Of a stretch of 48,019 nt of DNA, positions 1-8,532 are shown piece after piece. How positions within the stretch are numbered: the stretch's first letter is position 1; each line of letters begins with the position of its first letter. The stretch is taken from positions 1-48,019 of the forward strand of contig PALE01000080.1 of assembly GCA_002706445.1 (NCBI GenBank), given 5' to 3'. Below the pieces are notes generated by a model. It was not told the origin of the DNA, ran no database searches, and was given only the letters and a program-made list of their open reading frames with translations. A program made the translations under genes and the position numbers. This stretch comes from Erythrobacteraceae bacterium (GTDB lineage: Bacteria > Pseudomonadota > Alphaproteobacteria > Sphingomonadales > Sphingomonadaceae).

Positions 1-77
1 CGGAATTGGTAGACGCACCGTCTTCAGGTGGCGGCGCTCGCAAGGGCGTGGAGGTTCGAGTCCTCTTCTGGGCACCA
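1..77 (+). tRNA. tRNA-Leu (CAG), 3' part; 5' end outside the window
   Basis: Leucine tRNA lacking its first bases. The D-arm (GGTAGACGC), a five-pair anticodon stem with the seven-base loop TTCAGGT (anticodon CAG), a long variable arm (GGCGCTCGCAAGGGCGT), the T-arm (GGTTCGAGTCC) and an encoded CCA at 75-77 are all visible. The acceptor strand TCTGGGC needs a 5' partner GCCCAGA just left of the window. The long variable arm fits the class II leucine type. The integrase remnant downstream makes this 3' end the likely attachment site of the decayed element; I saw no second copy of the tRNA 3' end inside the window. Confidence 0.93.
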
Positions 78-194
78 TTTGTTCTTCCCTTGTTCTCTCA
101 GATAATCTATAAAAACCGCAGAAATCCAAGGGATTTGGCCTTTGGATCGTTCCGGATCGTCCCACCTGTTCTCGGCCGTTCCAGACATTTTTGC

Positions 195-239
195 GGGCCT
201 TTTGTGGGCCTTTTGCAAAAGGCCCAAATGAAAAGGCCC
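195..239. repeat. four copies of the 9-mer GGGCCTTTT in alternating orientation
   Basis: GGGCCTTTT occurs at 195-203 and 206-214, and its complement AAAAGGCCC at 217-225 and 231-239. The two central copies form a perfect 22-bp palindrome (205-226). The cluster ends five bases before the ATG of the integrase remnant. Placement between the tRNA attachment site and int suggests arm-type integrase or excisionase binding sites, or an autoregulatory operator; the function is an inference. Confidence 0.7.
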
Positions 240-243
240 ACAC

Positions 244-1281
244 ATGCCTTTAACGGATACCAGACTTCGAGCTCTCAAACCGAAAACTAAGCCGTACAAA
301 GTCGCCGACGAGCGCGGCCTATACATCGAGGTCACGCCAGCTGGTGGCAAACATTGGCGTTTCCGATATCGAATTGGGAAAGCGCAAAAGAAGATTTCGC
401 TCGGCAGCTATGCCTCGGGGCGAAGGATTCGCTCAGCTGTCAATGACGCGGTGCAAACGGGCCTTCTAGCCAGCGGGCAGATCGGGCCGGAGAAAGCTCA
501 GTTGGCTGTGCTGGAGCGCGTGAACACCACTTATGAAGAACTGCGCCATGTTGCAGCTTACCAGACCGGCCGCATTCTTGAGGTTTCAAAGAGACAAAAG
601 ACGCTTGGTCTTATGCCGGGGCAATACCGCACCTTAGGCAGCGATCCGAAACGCAAAAGGGTCACTTTGGAGAACGCCCGCGGAAAAAAGTTCAGCTTCG
701 ATCCTTCGCGGATTAGGGCCGACAAGGCCAATGACAGTCTGGCTCTATTCAACGACCGACAACTCGAAATCCATCGTGGCGACAAAATTCGCTGGACGCG
801 AAATGATCACAAACGCGGTCTGTTCAACGCTGGCCAGGCAAAGGTCATTGCCATCGATAAGGGCAAGGTCACAGTCGAGACCTCAAAGGGTGAGGAAGTG
901 ACGCTGGGAAAGGACGATCCTATGCTGAAACGCATCGATCTCGCCTATGCGCTGAACGCTCACATGGCGCAGGGCCTCACCTCAGATCGCGGGATTGCTG
1001 TCATGGTTAGTAGAGAACGCAATCTCTCGAACCAGAAGACGTTTTTGGTGACGGTGACACGACTGCGCGATCATCTGACTTTGGTCTTGGATAGCAGTCA
1101 AAGGCTGACTGCCGCTGTTGCTATCAACAAGGGAGAAAAGGCCTCCGCACTTGAGGTAACATCGCGTTTGCGTGCGGCTGCAACCAAGTACGGAGATGCC
1201 CCGCGGCAGGCTGAAAGCGAGAAAAATACAGGTCAGGAATTGGAGCGCATCAAGAGAAAAACGCTAGATCGGGGAATCTAG
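244..1281 (+). pseudogene. chimeric remnant: P4-type integrase N-terminus joined to MobF relaxase C-terminus
   Basis: Residues 1 to about 60 are the N-terminal arm-binding (DUF4102) domain of a tyrosine integrase of the P4 type (TDTRLRALKP start, GLYIEVTP, WRFRYR, ISLGSY). From about residue 60 (RIRSAVNDA) to the stop, the protein matches instead the C-terminal helicase-like end of MobF/TraA-type relaxases (RVNTTYEELR, KIRWTRNDHKRGLFNA, DLAYALNAHMAQGLTSDRG, VTRLRDHLTLVLD). The integrase catalytic domain and the relaxase domain are both missing. The fusion is in frame, so a 345-residue protein could be made, but neither parent activity is expected. The simplest reading is an internal deletion that collapsed an integrative conjugative element whose ends were int and the relaxase gene. 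It lies directly behind the tRNA-Leu attachment site. Confidence 0.85.
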
Positions 1282-1449
1282 CGCCTACTTCGCGCCCTAA
1301 TTTCGGACATCTATTTGTTCGCAACGCATCCCAATAAGCAGACATTTGGAGGAAGCGTAGCGAGACGTGATGCTCAGCTCTGTTTAGGTGCTATTGAAAG
1401 TGATTGGCGCATTGAACAAACCCCGACCTTCGAAAACGGATTGAGGTCA

Positions 1450-1508
1450 CGCGTAGATACATATCGGTTTCATCATTGACATTTCTGAAACCGATATGTA
1501 TCTACGCG
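1450..1508. repeat. perfect inverted repeat, 23-bp arms, 13-base spacer
   Basis: The arm 1450-1472 is exactly complementary to 1486-1508, with the spacer at 1473-1485. It lies immediately before the first gene of the RES-toxin operon. The right arm contains the candidate -10 box and the spacer contains the candidate -35 box, so a protein bound here would block transcription. An operator for the Xre/MbcA-type antitoxin encoded two genes on is the likely role (inference). A terminator is less likely because no T-tract follows on either strand. Confidence 0.85.
1476..1504 (+). promoter_or_regulatory. candidate sigma-70 promoter inside the palindrome; leaderless start
   Basis: TTGACA at 1476-1481 and TATCTA at 1499-1504 are separated by 17 bases. 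The expected transcription start, about seven bases beyond the -10 box, falls on the A of the ATG at 1511, which implies a leaderless message. No Shine-Dalgarno sequence precedes 1511, in agreement with that. Confidence 0.6.
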
Positions 1509-1510
1509 AC

Positions 1511-2851
1511 ATGAACGTGGTCAAACTAGATGATTTCAGGTCGCACACGACACCCTTGGCTTCGATCATAAGGGTAGGCGATTTCAATCAGCAATTTGCG
1601 CAGTATGTCTCGCAAAATCTCATTCCTGGCAGACGAGCAGTTGTCGATTCATACAATGTTGCGAAACAAGCTGACCTGCTGAACGAGCTGAAGGCAAGCG
1701 GCTTTGAGCTTACGCTAGATACGAAAGCCGCCGAATTGGCATGCGCTTTCAAATGGAGCGGGCAGGCGCGCAAGGCAGAGTGGCTTGAAAAAGAACCGCG
1801 CGGCGCTCTGAGCTCAACCGATTTCGACGAACAGTCCGCAGCAAGGATTGCTGAGCTCGCTGTCAAAAATGGATTTCATGTAGTCCTTTCGCCAAGTCGA
1901 TACGTCTCTGAGGGCTCGGCTATAAAGACGCTTGAACAAGATCATGAGTTCATGGCTTTGCTTCGCGCAGCACTTGATGCTGCCGGTGGGAAGCGCATCA
2001 AAATTGCGTCAAGCTTTATTGGCCGTCTTTCACTCTTGGGGCAGGACGCAATAACAGACCGCTTGATTGAGCTCCATCGAACATCTCCAGCGGATTCTAT
2101 GTGGATGCGCCTCCATGGTTTGAAGCGTGATCCTGGGCCTTCGCGCATTCGAACCGCTGCGCGGCGTCTCGAACTCTTCAAGAAGACTGAGTTACCGTTG
2201 GTCTTAGACTATGCCGCCGGGCTCGAACCTCTCACGCTTGCGGCGCTAGGGGTCGTAGGTGGGCTAGCGTTCGGAGCACTCGCGAATGACCAATTCTCCG
2301 ATGCGACTTGGGTAAGTCCATCTAAGTCACTCGACAATTCAGTTGCGAATGATGGGAGGCAGCAATTCGCGCGCGTGCCAGGCCTAGGTCGCAATTTTAG
2401 TCACGCTGAACTTCGGTTGATGTCCGAAGCGACGAAAGGCAAACGCCTTCTTTTCGATCCGGCCAATACCGGTATCAGCTCGTTCGACGAGTTCAAAAAG
2501 AAAGCTAGGGAGACTGCGCTAAAGGAAGGAGTTGAGGCTATTGGTGGGTTGAGCAAGGTGCCCGATACGCGTCGTACACACCATATCCGTACGACTCATC
2601 TCGATCAGAACGCTCGAAAAGCTCGTCAGCTAGCTAATCTCGAACTTGATCAAAAACGGGCAGCGGAACTCAAAGTTAGGTCACCTGAAACCTTGCCCAA
2701 GAGATTGAATGATTACGCCGGTTCCTTGGATAAGACCGGACAGGTTCTGGAGAAGATAGCGAGCGACTCCTCCATACGGCTTACTAAACCAATACCGTTG
2801 GTTCGCCTTGGAACCTCAATTGAGGGCAGCGAAGGGAGCCGTAGTCAATGA
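1511..2851 (+). CDS. unrecognised 446-residue protein, first gene of the RES/Xre operon
   Basis: I do not recognise this family. The start at 1511 (MNVVKLDD) is preferred to an in-frame ATG at 1496 because the candidate promoter's transcription start coincides with 1511. The first ~260 residues alternate short hydrophobic strands with helices (RAVVDSYN, FELTLDT, HVVLSPSRY, RIKIASSFIG, WMRLHGLKR, PLVLDYAAGLEP, LAALGVVGGLAFG), a rhythm compatible with a beta/alpha barrel; that fold guess is mine. The last ~150 residues are charged and helical. No signal peptide or membrane segment is evident. Its last four bases overlap the antitoxin start (ATGA), so the two genes are translationally coupled. 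A third component of a toxin-antitoxin or defence module is the likely setting; the activity is unknown. Confidence 0.8.
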   Translation: MNVVKLDDFRSHTTPLASIIRVGDFNQQFAQYVSQNLIPGRRAVVDSYNVAKQADLLNELKASGFELTLDTKAAELACAFKWSGQARKAEWLEKEPRGALSSTDFDEQSAARIAELAVKNGFHVVLSPSRYVSEGSAIKTLEQDHEFMALLRAALDAAGGKRIKIASSFIGRLSLLGQDAITDRLIELHRTSPADSMWMRLHGLKRDPGPSRIRTAARRLELFKKTELPLVLDYAAGLEPLTLAALGVVGGLAFGALANDQFSDATWVSPSKSLDNSVANDGRQQFARVPGLGRNFSHAELRLMSEATKGKRLLFDPANTGISSFDEFKKKARETALKEGVEAIGGLSKVPDTRRTHHIRTTHLDQNARKARQLANLELDQKRAAELKVRSPETLPKRLNDYAGSLDKTGQVLEKIASDSSIRLTKPIPLVRLGTSIEGSEGSRSQ

Positions 2852-3189
2852 GTGGTGCGGCCGTTGCGCGCGTCCTTAACTCCCTTCAGGAGGAGGGTGG
2901 TCTCATGGGCACAGATATCGCCGCGCTCACCGATGTTTCGAAAACGACAGTACATCGATGGCTAACCGGGAAAGCTGCCCCTCAGCCTAAGAGCGAATTG
3001 ATCATCTCTGATTTAAACTATGTCGTTCAGAAGCTTAGGGACTACTACAAACCTGAGAATATTCGACTTTGGCTCCATTCACGCCACCCTCAGCTCAATG
3101 GGGAACGGGCGATTGACCTTATTCATGAGAATCGAACGGACGAGGTTCTCACGATTATCGCGCGTCTTGATGCGGACGCATTTGTTTGA
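2848..3189 (+). CDS. Xre/MbcA/ParS-type antitoxin
   Basis: A 113-residue protein with a Cro/C1-like helix-turn-helix (about residues 18-42, including SKTTVHRWLTG) and a C-terminal DUF2384-like toxin-binding region (HPQLNGERAIDLI). This is the architecture of antitoxins that pair with RES-domain toxins. It neutralises the downstream toxin and normally represses its own operon by binding inverted repeats, which matches the palindrome at 1450-1508. It overlaps the preceding gene by four bases and stands nine bases before the toxin. Cytoplasmic. Confidence 0.85.
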   Translation: MSGAAVARVLNSLQEEGGLMGTDIAALTDVSKTTVHRWLTGKAAPQPKSELIISDLNYVVQKLRDYYKPENIRLWLHSRHPQLNGERAIDLIHENRTDEVLTIIARLDADAFV

Positions 3190-3198
3190 GCTGATAGC

Positions 3199-3738
3199 AT
3201 GCGGCCGACACTTCGAGATATCGAACTTATCGATGCAATTGAGGCGTTACCTACCGAGGCATTCACCGATGATGTCTTCAGGCTTGTGCGGGATGGAAGA
3301 CATCCAACTGATTGCTGGCATCCAAAAGGTCGGTGGGACGATGGCGAGTTTGACGTACTTTACACGTCTACTAGCGCTGAAGGTGCTACTGCCGAAGTTG
3401 GTTACCATCTTTCGCAACAGCCATTCGTACCGGACTTCATTTCCTATCGTATGTTTCGAATTCCAGTAGACGGCATCCAGGTCGTGAATCTTTTGGACCG
3501 GTCCTTATTGGGAAGCCTAGGCGTCGATCTAGCCACTTGGGGCAAATCCGAATACGTTTCTCGAGGCGACGAATACGTTAGGAGCCAGGAAATCGCTGCG
3601 GTAGCGACATTTCATGAGAGAGAGGGACTGCTCGTACCTTCAGCAAGGTCCTCGGAAGCAAATCTTGTTATTCTCACTCAAGAGTGCGTCGACAATCACT
3701 GCGGCGAGCCTGAAGATTTTGGTTTGGTCGATTTCTAG
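3199..3738 (+). CDS. RES-domain toxin
   Basis: A 179-residue RES-family protein. The family motifs are visible: Arg45 in GRW, Tyr55 in LYTS, Glu66 in the following helix (GATAEVGYHL), and a serine-rich stretch near residue 150 (SARSSEANLV) that supplies the family serine. Known RES toxins (MbcT, ParT, Res) attack NAD+ or ADP-ribosylate housekeeping enzymes. The length is normal and the reading frame intact. It is the last gene of the operon starting at 1511, directly after its antitoxin. Base composition is lower in GC than the Hachiman genes next door, hinting at a separate origin. Confidence 0.85.
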   Translation: MRPTLRDIELIDAIEALPTEAFTDDVFRLVRDGRHPTDCWHPKGRWDDGEFDVLYTSTSAEGATAEVGYHLSQQPFVPDFISYRMFRIPVDGIQVVNLLDRSLLGSLGVDLATWGKSEYVSRGDEYVRSQEIAAVATFHEREGLLVPSARSSEANLVILTQECVDNHCGEPEDFGLVDF

Positions 3739-4023
3739 CTTGAGATCGGATTGGCTAGCTCCCTTCGCTGACGACAATAAGCTCTTGTTGAAGCAATCTA
3801 TACTAAAGATCGTACCTTACAGAACAGCCGCAATTGAATACTGTGGGTCAGAGGGCGCAGCACATCATCGCACGGTTTCTGATCCGAAGATCTTTTTTGC
3901 TGTCACATATACACGTGTCTTCGACTACCGAATCCGTCACCTTTAACAGAATAATCCCAAATCAATTTCTCAGGGTGAGAAATAGTACTAGCCGGCACGC
4001 AATGTTCGGGTAAAGAGAAGTAT

Positions 4024-4800
4024 ATGGCCGACTTTCCAGATTGGTGTGATCAAGCTGTCGAGAATGTCGGACCGCACGCGCTACATGTCATAACCGCGCG
4101 TGCCGAGGATGCTGCGCAAGGCAGCGCGGCGGTCGCGGGGATTGTTCCTGGCCACTACGCTGCCGAGGAGCAGGCCGCCCGTATCCTGCGCCGGCTCGGA
4201 CGCCCAGCCACTGCAGCCTTCATCGAGGGAAAGCTTCCAACTACTAAAGCGATCCGTTCAGGCGACTTAGGAGAAATACTCGCAACAGAGTTCATAGCGG
4301 ACCTCACACCCTATTCGGTCCCGATCAAGCGGCTGCGCTGGAAAGACCATCGCAACATGGCGATGCGCGGAGACGACGTCATCGGCCTCATTCGCGATAA
4401 CGCCACCGGACGGCTCCGTTTCCTCAAGGCAGAGGCTAAGAGCCGGGCCGCCCTGCCAGCGGTAGTGGTCGCCGAAGCCCGGTCGGGCCTAGACAAGGAT
4501 AGTGGACTACCATCACCACACGCGCTGCAGTTTATTTCCGCCCGCCTGATGGAAGAAGGTGAAGACGAGCTTGCCGACGCCATCGACGACGCCCTTCTCA
4601 AGCACGGCATATTGCCGCAAAGCGTCAAGCATCTGCTGTTCACATTCTCCGGGAATGACCCGGCCAACCATCTGCGCACGTCGCTCCAGACCTATACTGG
4701 CGGCATCGCGCAGCAATGCGTAGGGGTCCGGGTCGCAGCACACGGAGTCTTCGTGGCGGAAGTCTATGACCAAGTGATAGCTAATGCCAACGACGATTGA
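4024..4800 (+). CDS. hamA: HamA, Hachiman anti-phage effector nuclease (DUF1837)
   Basis: A 258-residue protein carrying the DUF1837 signature of HamA: GDLGE at residues 80-84, RGDD at 115-118 and a KAEAK stretch with the E-x-K pair Glu137/Lys139, which together make a PD-(D/E)xK nuclease site. Hachiman HamA is held inactive by its helicase partner and released to degrade DNA on infection or damage, causing abortive infection. The start at 4024 follows a purine-rich AAGAGAAG. The gene overlaps hamB by 17 bases, so the two are co-translated. The 285 bases upstream (3739-4023) hold no recognisable gene and must carry the promoter. Confidence 0.85.
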   Translation: MADFPDWCDQAVENVGPHALHVITARAEDAAQGSAAVAGIVPGHYAAEEQAARILRRLGRPATAAFIEGKLPTTKAIRSGDLGEILATEFIADLTPYSVPIKRLRWKDHRNMAMRGDDVIGLIRDNATGRLRFLKAEAKSRAALPAVVVAEARSGLDKDSGLPSPHALQFISARLMEEGEDELADAIDDALLKHGILPQSVKHLLFTFSGNDPANHLRTSLQTYTGGIAQQCVGVRVAAHGVFVAEVYDQVIANANDD

Positions 4801-7800
4801 GGCAATCGAGGCGGATATCGATGCCGCAACCGTTCCAGGCTATCGCAATCGCTTGATCTCCCGTGGACAGGCACGCGCTATGATCTGGCGCGATGGAATT
4901 CTGCCTCTCGAAGCTCCGGCCTTTTCGCCCCAGCTAAGTTACGATCTTCATGCCCATGGCTATGCCCTACTCGGCCTGGGCCTACGCCTACTCGATGTGG
5001 GCGGCGACAAGAACCGCGCCCGTACCGCCTTCGAACAGGCCGCTACGGCGCTCGAAGCGGTCATGGCGCGCGGCGCGCGAGGATCGGAGGACCGCGACTT
5101 CCATTTCCTCATGGCGGCTGCGAGCTATCATCTCGCACGCCTTTCGGCCCGCGCCTATTCGCTGCTCTCGATCGTCGGGGACGAGGACAATTTCTCGCCG
5201 ATTGAAAAGGCGCTCGCACTGCTGATGCTGCGCGACCTCGATCAACTCGAGGAACTTGCGCTCAACTTTCGGATCGAAGGCGCGGCATCGGACAAAAGTC
5301 TTGCTGCATCCCTCGAAAATCAGCTCGAAATCGACGAGCTGGTCGGCCGGCCCGAAAGCGATGCTCCCGGCGTCCTCTTCGACGCCATCGACCTAGCGCT
5401 GACCGATCGCTTCTTCGCCGCCATGGCCGTGTTCCTCCTCGCACTGGAACGCGGCGAGCACGCATTGCTCGAAGCTGCAATCGAGCAGCTGGAGGAAGGC
5501 GCTACCGTCAGCGCCGAACTCAATCTCGTGCCGCAATGGTGGGCCCACCGGGTTGCGATCCATTTGCTCGGCGACCTATGGGAAACTAGTTTTCATGAAA
5601 GACTGCCGCTGGCTCCGGTCGGCGGAGAAGCGCAGGACTGGCCAACTCTGCGTAGGCTGTTCATTGCCTCTCTGCTGCGGCGGCGCAAAGCCGAAGTGGA
5701 ACTGTGGCCTTCCCAGCTCGATTCTGCGGCCCGAAGCGTCGACCAGAGAGACGATCTGGTCGTCTCCCTCCCAACCAGTGCGGGCAAAACCCGGATCGCC
5801 GAACTGTGCATCCTGCGGTGCCTGGCTGAAGGCAAGCGCATCGTCTTCGTGACACCGCTGCGTGCACTCTCCGCCCAGACCGAGGCGACCCTGCAACGCA
5901 CCTTTGGCCTGCTCGGTAAATCCATTTCGGCGCTCTATGGCAGCACCGGCGTAAGCGATGCGGACGAGGATGCGATCCGCACGCGTCACATCGTCGTTGC
6001 TACGCCTGAGAAGCTCGACTTCGCTCTGCGCAACGATCCGAGCCTAATTGACGATGTCGGCCTACTCGTATTCGACGAGGGCCATATGATCGGTCTCAGC
6101 GAACGCGAAGTACGCTACGAAGTGCAGATCCAGCGCTTGTTGAAGCGCGAGGACGCGGCTGAACGACGGATCGTTTGCCTGTCCGCTATCCTGCCCGACG
6201 GAAACCAGCTTGAGGACTTCGCCAACTGGCTGAGGCGCGATCAGCCCGGCGGAATGGTCAAGAATGAGTGGCGACCGACCCGCCTGCGTTATGGCGAAGT
6301 CGTGTGGAACGGTCTGTCAGCCCGGCTCAACCTGCGCGTCGGCCAAGAACGCCCATTTGTTCCTCGCTACTTTACCGGCTTCGTTCCACCGGTTGGACAG
6401 CGGACGAAGACCTTTCCCAAGGACCTTGGCGAACTTTGTCTCGCGACCGCGTGGCGGCTTGTCGAGGACGGGCAAACGGTGCTCGTATTCTGCCCTGTAC
6501 GCAGGCATGTCGAACCCTTCGCGAAAAGGATCATCGATCTCCACAGGCGCGGCGCGCTCGTTTCGCTGCTGACCGTCGCCCCAGAGGCATTGAACACAGC
6601 CATGACTTTGGGTGCCGAATGGCTTGGCGAGGATCATCCGATCCTGCAATGCCTTTCGCTAGGTGTTGCCATCCACCACGGCGCCTTACCCACGGCCTAT
6701 CGCAAGGAGGTCGAGCGCCTGCTGCGCGACGGCGTCCTCAAGGTCACGATCTCATCGCCGACGCTCGCACAGGGCCTAAACCTTTCGGCGACCGCGGTTA
6801 TCATCCACTCGCTCCATCGCAACCGCGTCCGCATCGAGGCCGCAGAATTCAAGAACGTTGTTGGACGGGCAGGCCGCGCCTTTGTCGATGTCGAGGGCTT
6901 GGTCCTCTATCCGATGTTCGACAATCACGACAATCGCACAGCGCAATGGGAGGGCCTCATCGCTGACCTCTCATCGCGTGAAATGGAAAGTGGCCTTCTG
7001 CGCCTAGTGCTCACATTACTTCAGCGTATGCAGCAGCAAGTCCGCCGGCCGCTCGACGAACTCACCGATTATGTTCTGAACAACGCCGAGGCCTGGAATT
7101 TTCCGACCGTCGCGAACGAGGATGCCGAGGATGCGGAGCGCGAACAGCGCGCCTGGAATGGCTATATCGCCTCTCTGGACACCGCCATCCTAGCACTGCT
7201 GGGCGACGCCGAAGTGCCCGATGACGGGATTGCCGATGCGCTCGATGCGATCCTCCAGTCCTCGCTCTGGCAGCGCCGGCTCGAACGGCGGAGCGAGGAA
7301 GCTGCTGCCGCCTTGCGCGCGGGTCTGATCGGACGCAGCCGGGTCGTCTGGACCCAGTCCTCGCCCGCGCAGCGGCGCGGCTATTTCCTCGCCGGCGTCG
7401 GGCTCGGCACCGGCCATGCGCTCGATGCAATCGCACCTGTCGTTAACGATCTCCTCATTGCAGCCAATGGCGCACTTGCCGATAGGAACTACGAGGCCGC
7501 AATCGAAGCAATCACAGCACTGGCTGAACAAGCCTTTGCAATTGCTCCTTTCGTCCCGGAGAAGATGCCCGACAATTGGCGCCAGATTCTGCGCAGCTGG
7601 TTGCTTGGCGAGCCGCTTGCCGCCGAGGCGGCTGGGCAGGAGGCCAATACGCTCCAGTTCGTAGAAGGCGGTCTTGTTTACCGCCTTCCTTGGGCACTCG
7701 AAGCCATCCGAGTACGCGCCATTGCCAATGCCGACGCGATTGGCGAATTTGGCCTGCTTCTCGACGACTTCGAACTCGGTCTCGCCGTTCCAGCTATTGA

Positions 7801-8299
7801 GACTGGCACCATGGACCGCTCGGCGGCGTTGCTTATCAAGGCAGGCTTCAACTCCCGTCTGGCCGCGATAAAGGCGGTGACCGACACTGCCGCGACCTTC
7901 TCAACTCTGGCAGCGCTCAAAGCGTGGCTGAAGAGCGAACCGATCCGTGGTCTCAGCTCTCAGCCACAATGGCCGACAACTGAAACGCACGCGATGTGGA
8001 CCGACTTCGTCGCGAGCTTTGCCTCGCCGCAATCGCAAGTCTGGGATGAGCGCAGATACTGGTCATGGGCCACTTGGCGGCCCGGTTTTAATCCTTTGCC
8101 CGGCTCTCCGCTCCGTCTGCACCAGATAAACGGGCAACCGCATCTACTGTCGCCTGACGGCGAAATCGTCGGCGAACTCAATGCTGAATTAAACCATACT
8201 CGTGCTGGCCTCGCGCGGGTTGAGGTCATGGGCGAACCAAACAAAGTGATAATTACCTATTTCGGTCCGGACGACCTTTGGAATCTCCAAGCAAGATGA
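4784..8299 (+). CDS. hamB: HamB, Hachiman superfamily 2 helicase
   Basis: An 1171-residue helicase. The N-terminal ~310 residues are helical. Walker A (PTSAGKT) lies near residue 330, the DEGH box (VFDEGHMIG) near 430, and the second RecA fold with SSPTLAQGLNLS and the motif VI arginine finger (GRAGRA) near 690. A long helical C-terminal part follows. In Hachiman, HamB senses aberrant DNA, hydrolyses ATP and controls release of the HamA nuclease. No frameshift is seen and all helicase motifs are intact, so the system looks functional. The 233 bases after it (8300-8532) hold no supported gene. Confidence 0.88.
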   Translation: MPTTIEAIEADIDAATVPGYRNRLISRGQARAMIWRDGILPLEAPAFSPQLSYDLHAHGYALLGLGLRLLDVGGDKNRARTAFEQAATALEAVMARGARGSEDRDFHFLMAAASYHLARLSARAYSLLSIVGDEDNFSPIEKALALLMLRDLDQLEELALNFRIEGAASDKSLAASLENQLEIDELVGRPESDAPGVLFDAIDLALTDRFFAAMAVFLLALERGEHALLEAAIEQLEEGATVSAELNLVPQWWAHRVAIHLLGDLWETSFHERLPLAPVGGEAQDWPTLRRLFIASLLRRRKAEVELWPSQLDSAARSVDQRDDLVVSLPTSAGKTRIAELCILRCLAEGKRIVFVTPLRALSAQTEATLQRTFGLLGKSISALYGSTGVSDADEDAIRTRHIVVATPEKLDFALRNDPSLIDDVGLLVFDEGHMIGLSEREVRYEVQIQRLLKREDAAERRIVCLSAILPDGNQLEDFANWLRRDQPGGMVKNEWRPTRLRYGEVVWNGLSARLNLRVGQERPFVPRYFTGFVPPVGQRTKTFPKDLGELCLATAWRLVEDGQTVLVFCPVRRHVEPFAKRIIDLHRRGALVSLLTVAPEALNTAMTLGAEWLGEDHPILQCLSLGVAIHHGALPTAYRKEVERLLRDGVLKVTISSPTLAQGLNLSATAVIIHSLHRNRVRIEAAEFKNVVGRAGRAFVDVEGLVLYPMFDNHDNRTAQWEGLIADLSSREMESGLLRLVLTLLQRMQQQVRRPLDELTDYVLNNAEAWNFPTVANEDAEDAEREQRAWNGYIASLDTAILALLGDAEVPDDGIADALDAILQSSLWQRRLERRSEEAAAALRAGLIGRSRVVWTQSSPAQRRGYFLAGVGLGTGHALDAIAPVVNDLLIAANGALADRNYEAAIEAITALAEQAFAIAPFVPEKMPDNWRQILRSWLLGEPLAAEAAGQEANTLQFVEGGLVYRLPWALEAIRVRAIANADAIGEFGLLLDDFELGLAVPAIETGTMDRSAALLIKAGFNSRLAAIKAVTDTAATFSTLAALKAWLKSEPIRGLSSQPQWPTTETHAMWTDFVASFASPQSQVWDERRYWSWATWRPGFNPLPGSPLRLHQINGQPHLLSPDGEIVGELNAELNHTRAGLARVEVMGEPNKVIITYFGPDDLWNLQAR

Positions 8300-8532
8300 C
8301 AAAGTTGGCGATTCACAGGAATGGCCGCTTTCGGCGCAAAACCGCAGCATAGCAGGCATCCTAAGACGCCTCGAACTATCCGGCCGTCGACAAGACTTTT
8401 CCCAGCGAGCTGATGCCATCACAAAATGCCGCCTCTCCTCGGATCATCGCGATGTGGAAGTTCACTTAGGCAGCCAAGTAGCCTCCCTCGCTGCCAGGGA
8501 TGACCTCTATGTCACGACGCAGGCGAACAAAA

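Noticed and set aside
1-77. Second attachment site copy of the tRNA 3' end within the window
   Set aside because: No repeat of GGTTCGAGTCC with the following bases was seen; the right end of the element is lost or outside the window.
5576-5989. Minus-strand open frames opposite hamB
   Set aside because: GC-rich antisense shadows with no ribosome site, motif or operon context.
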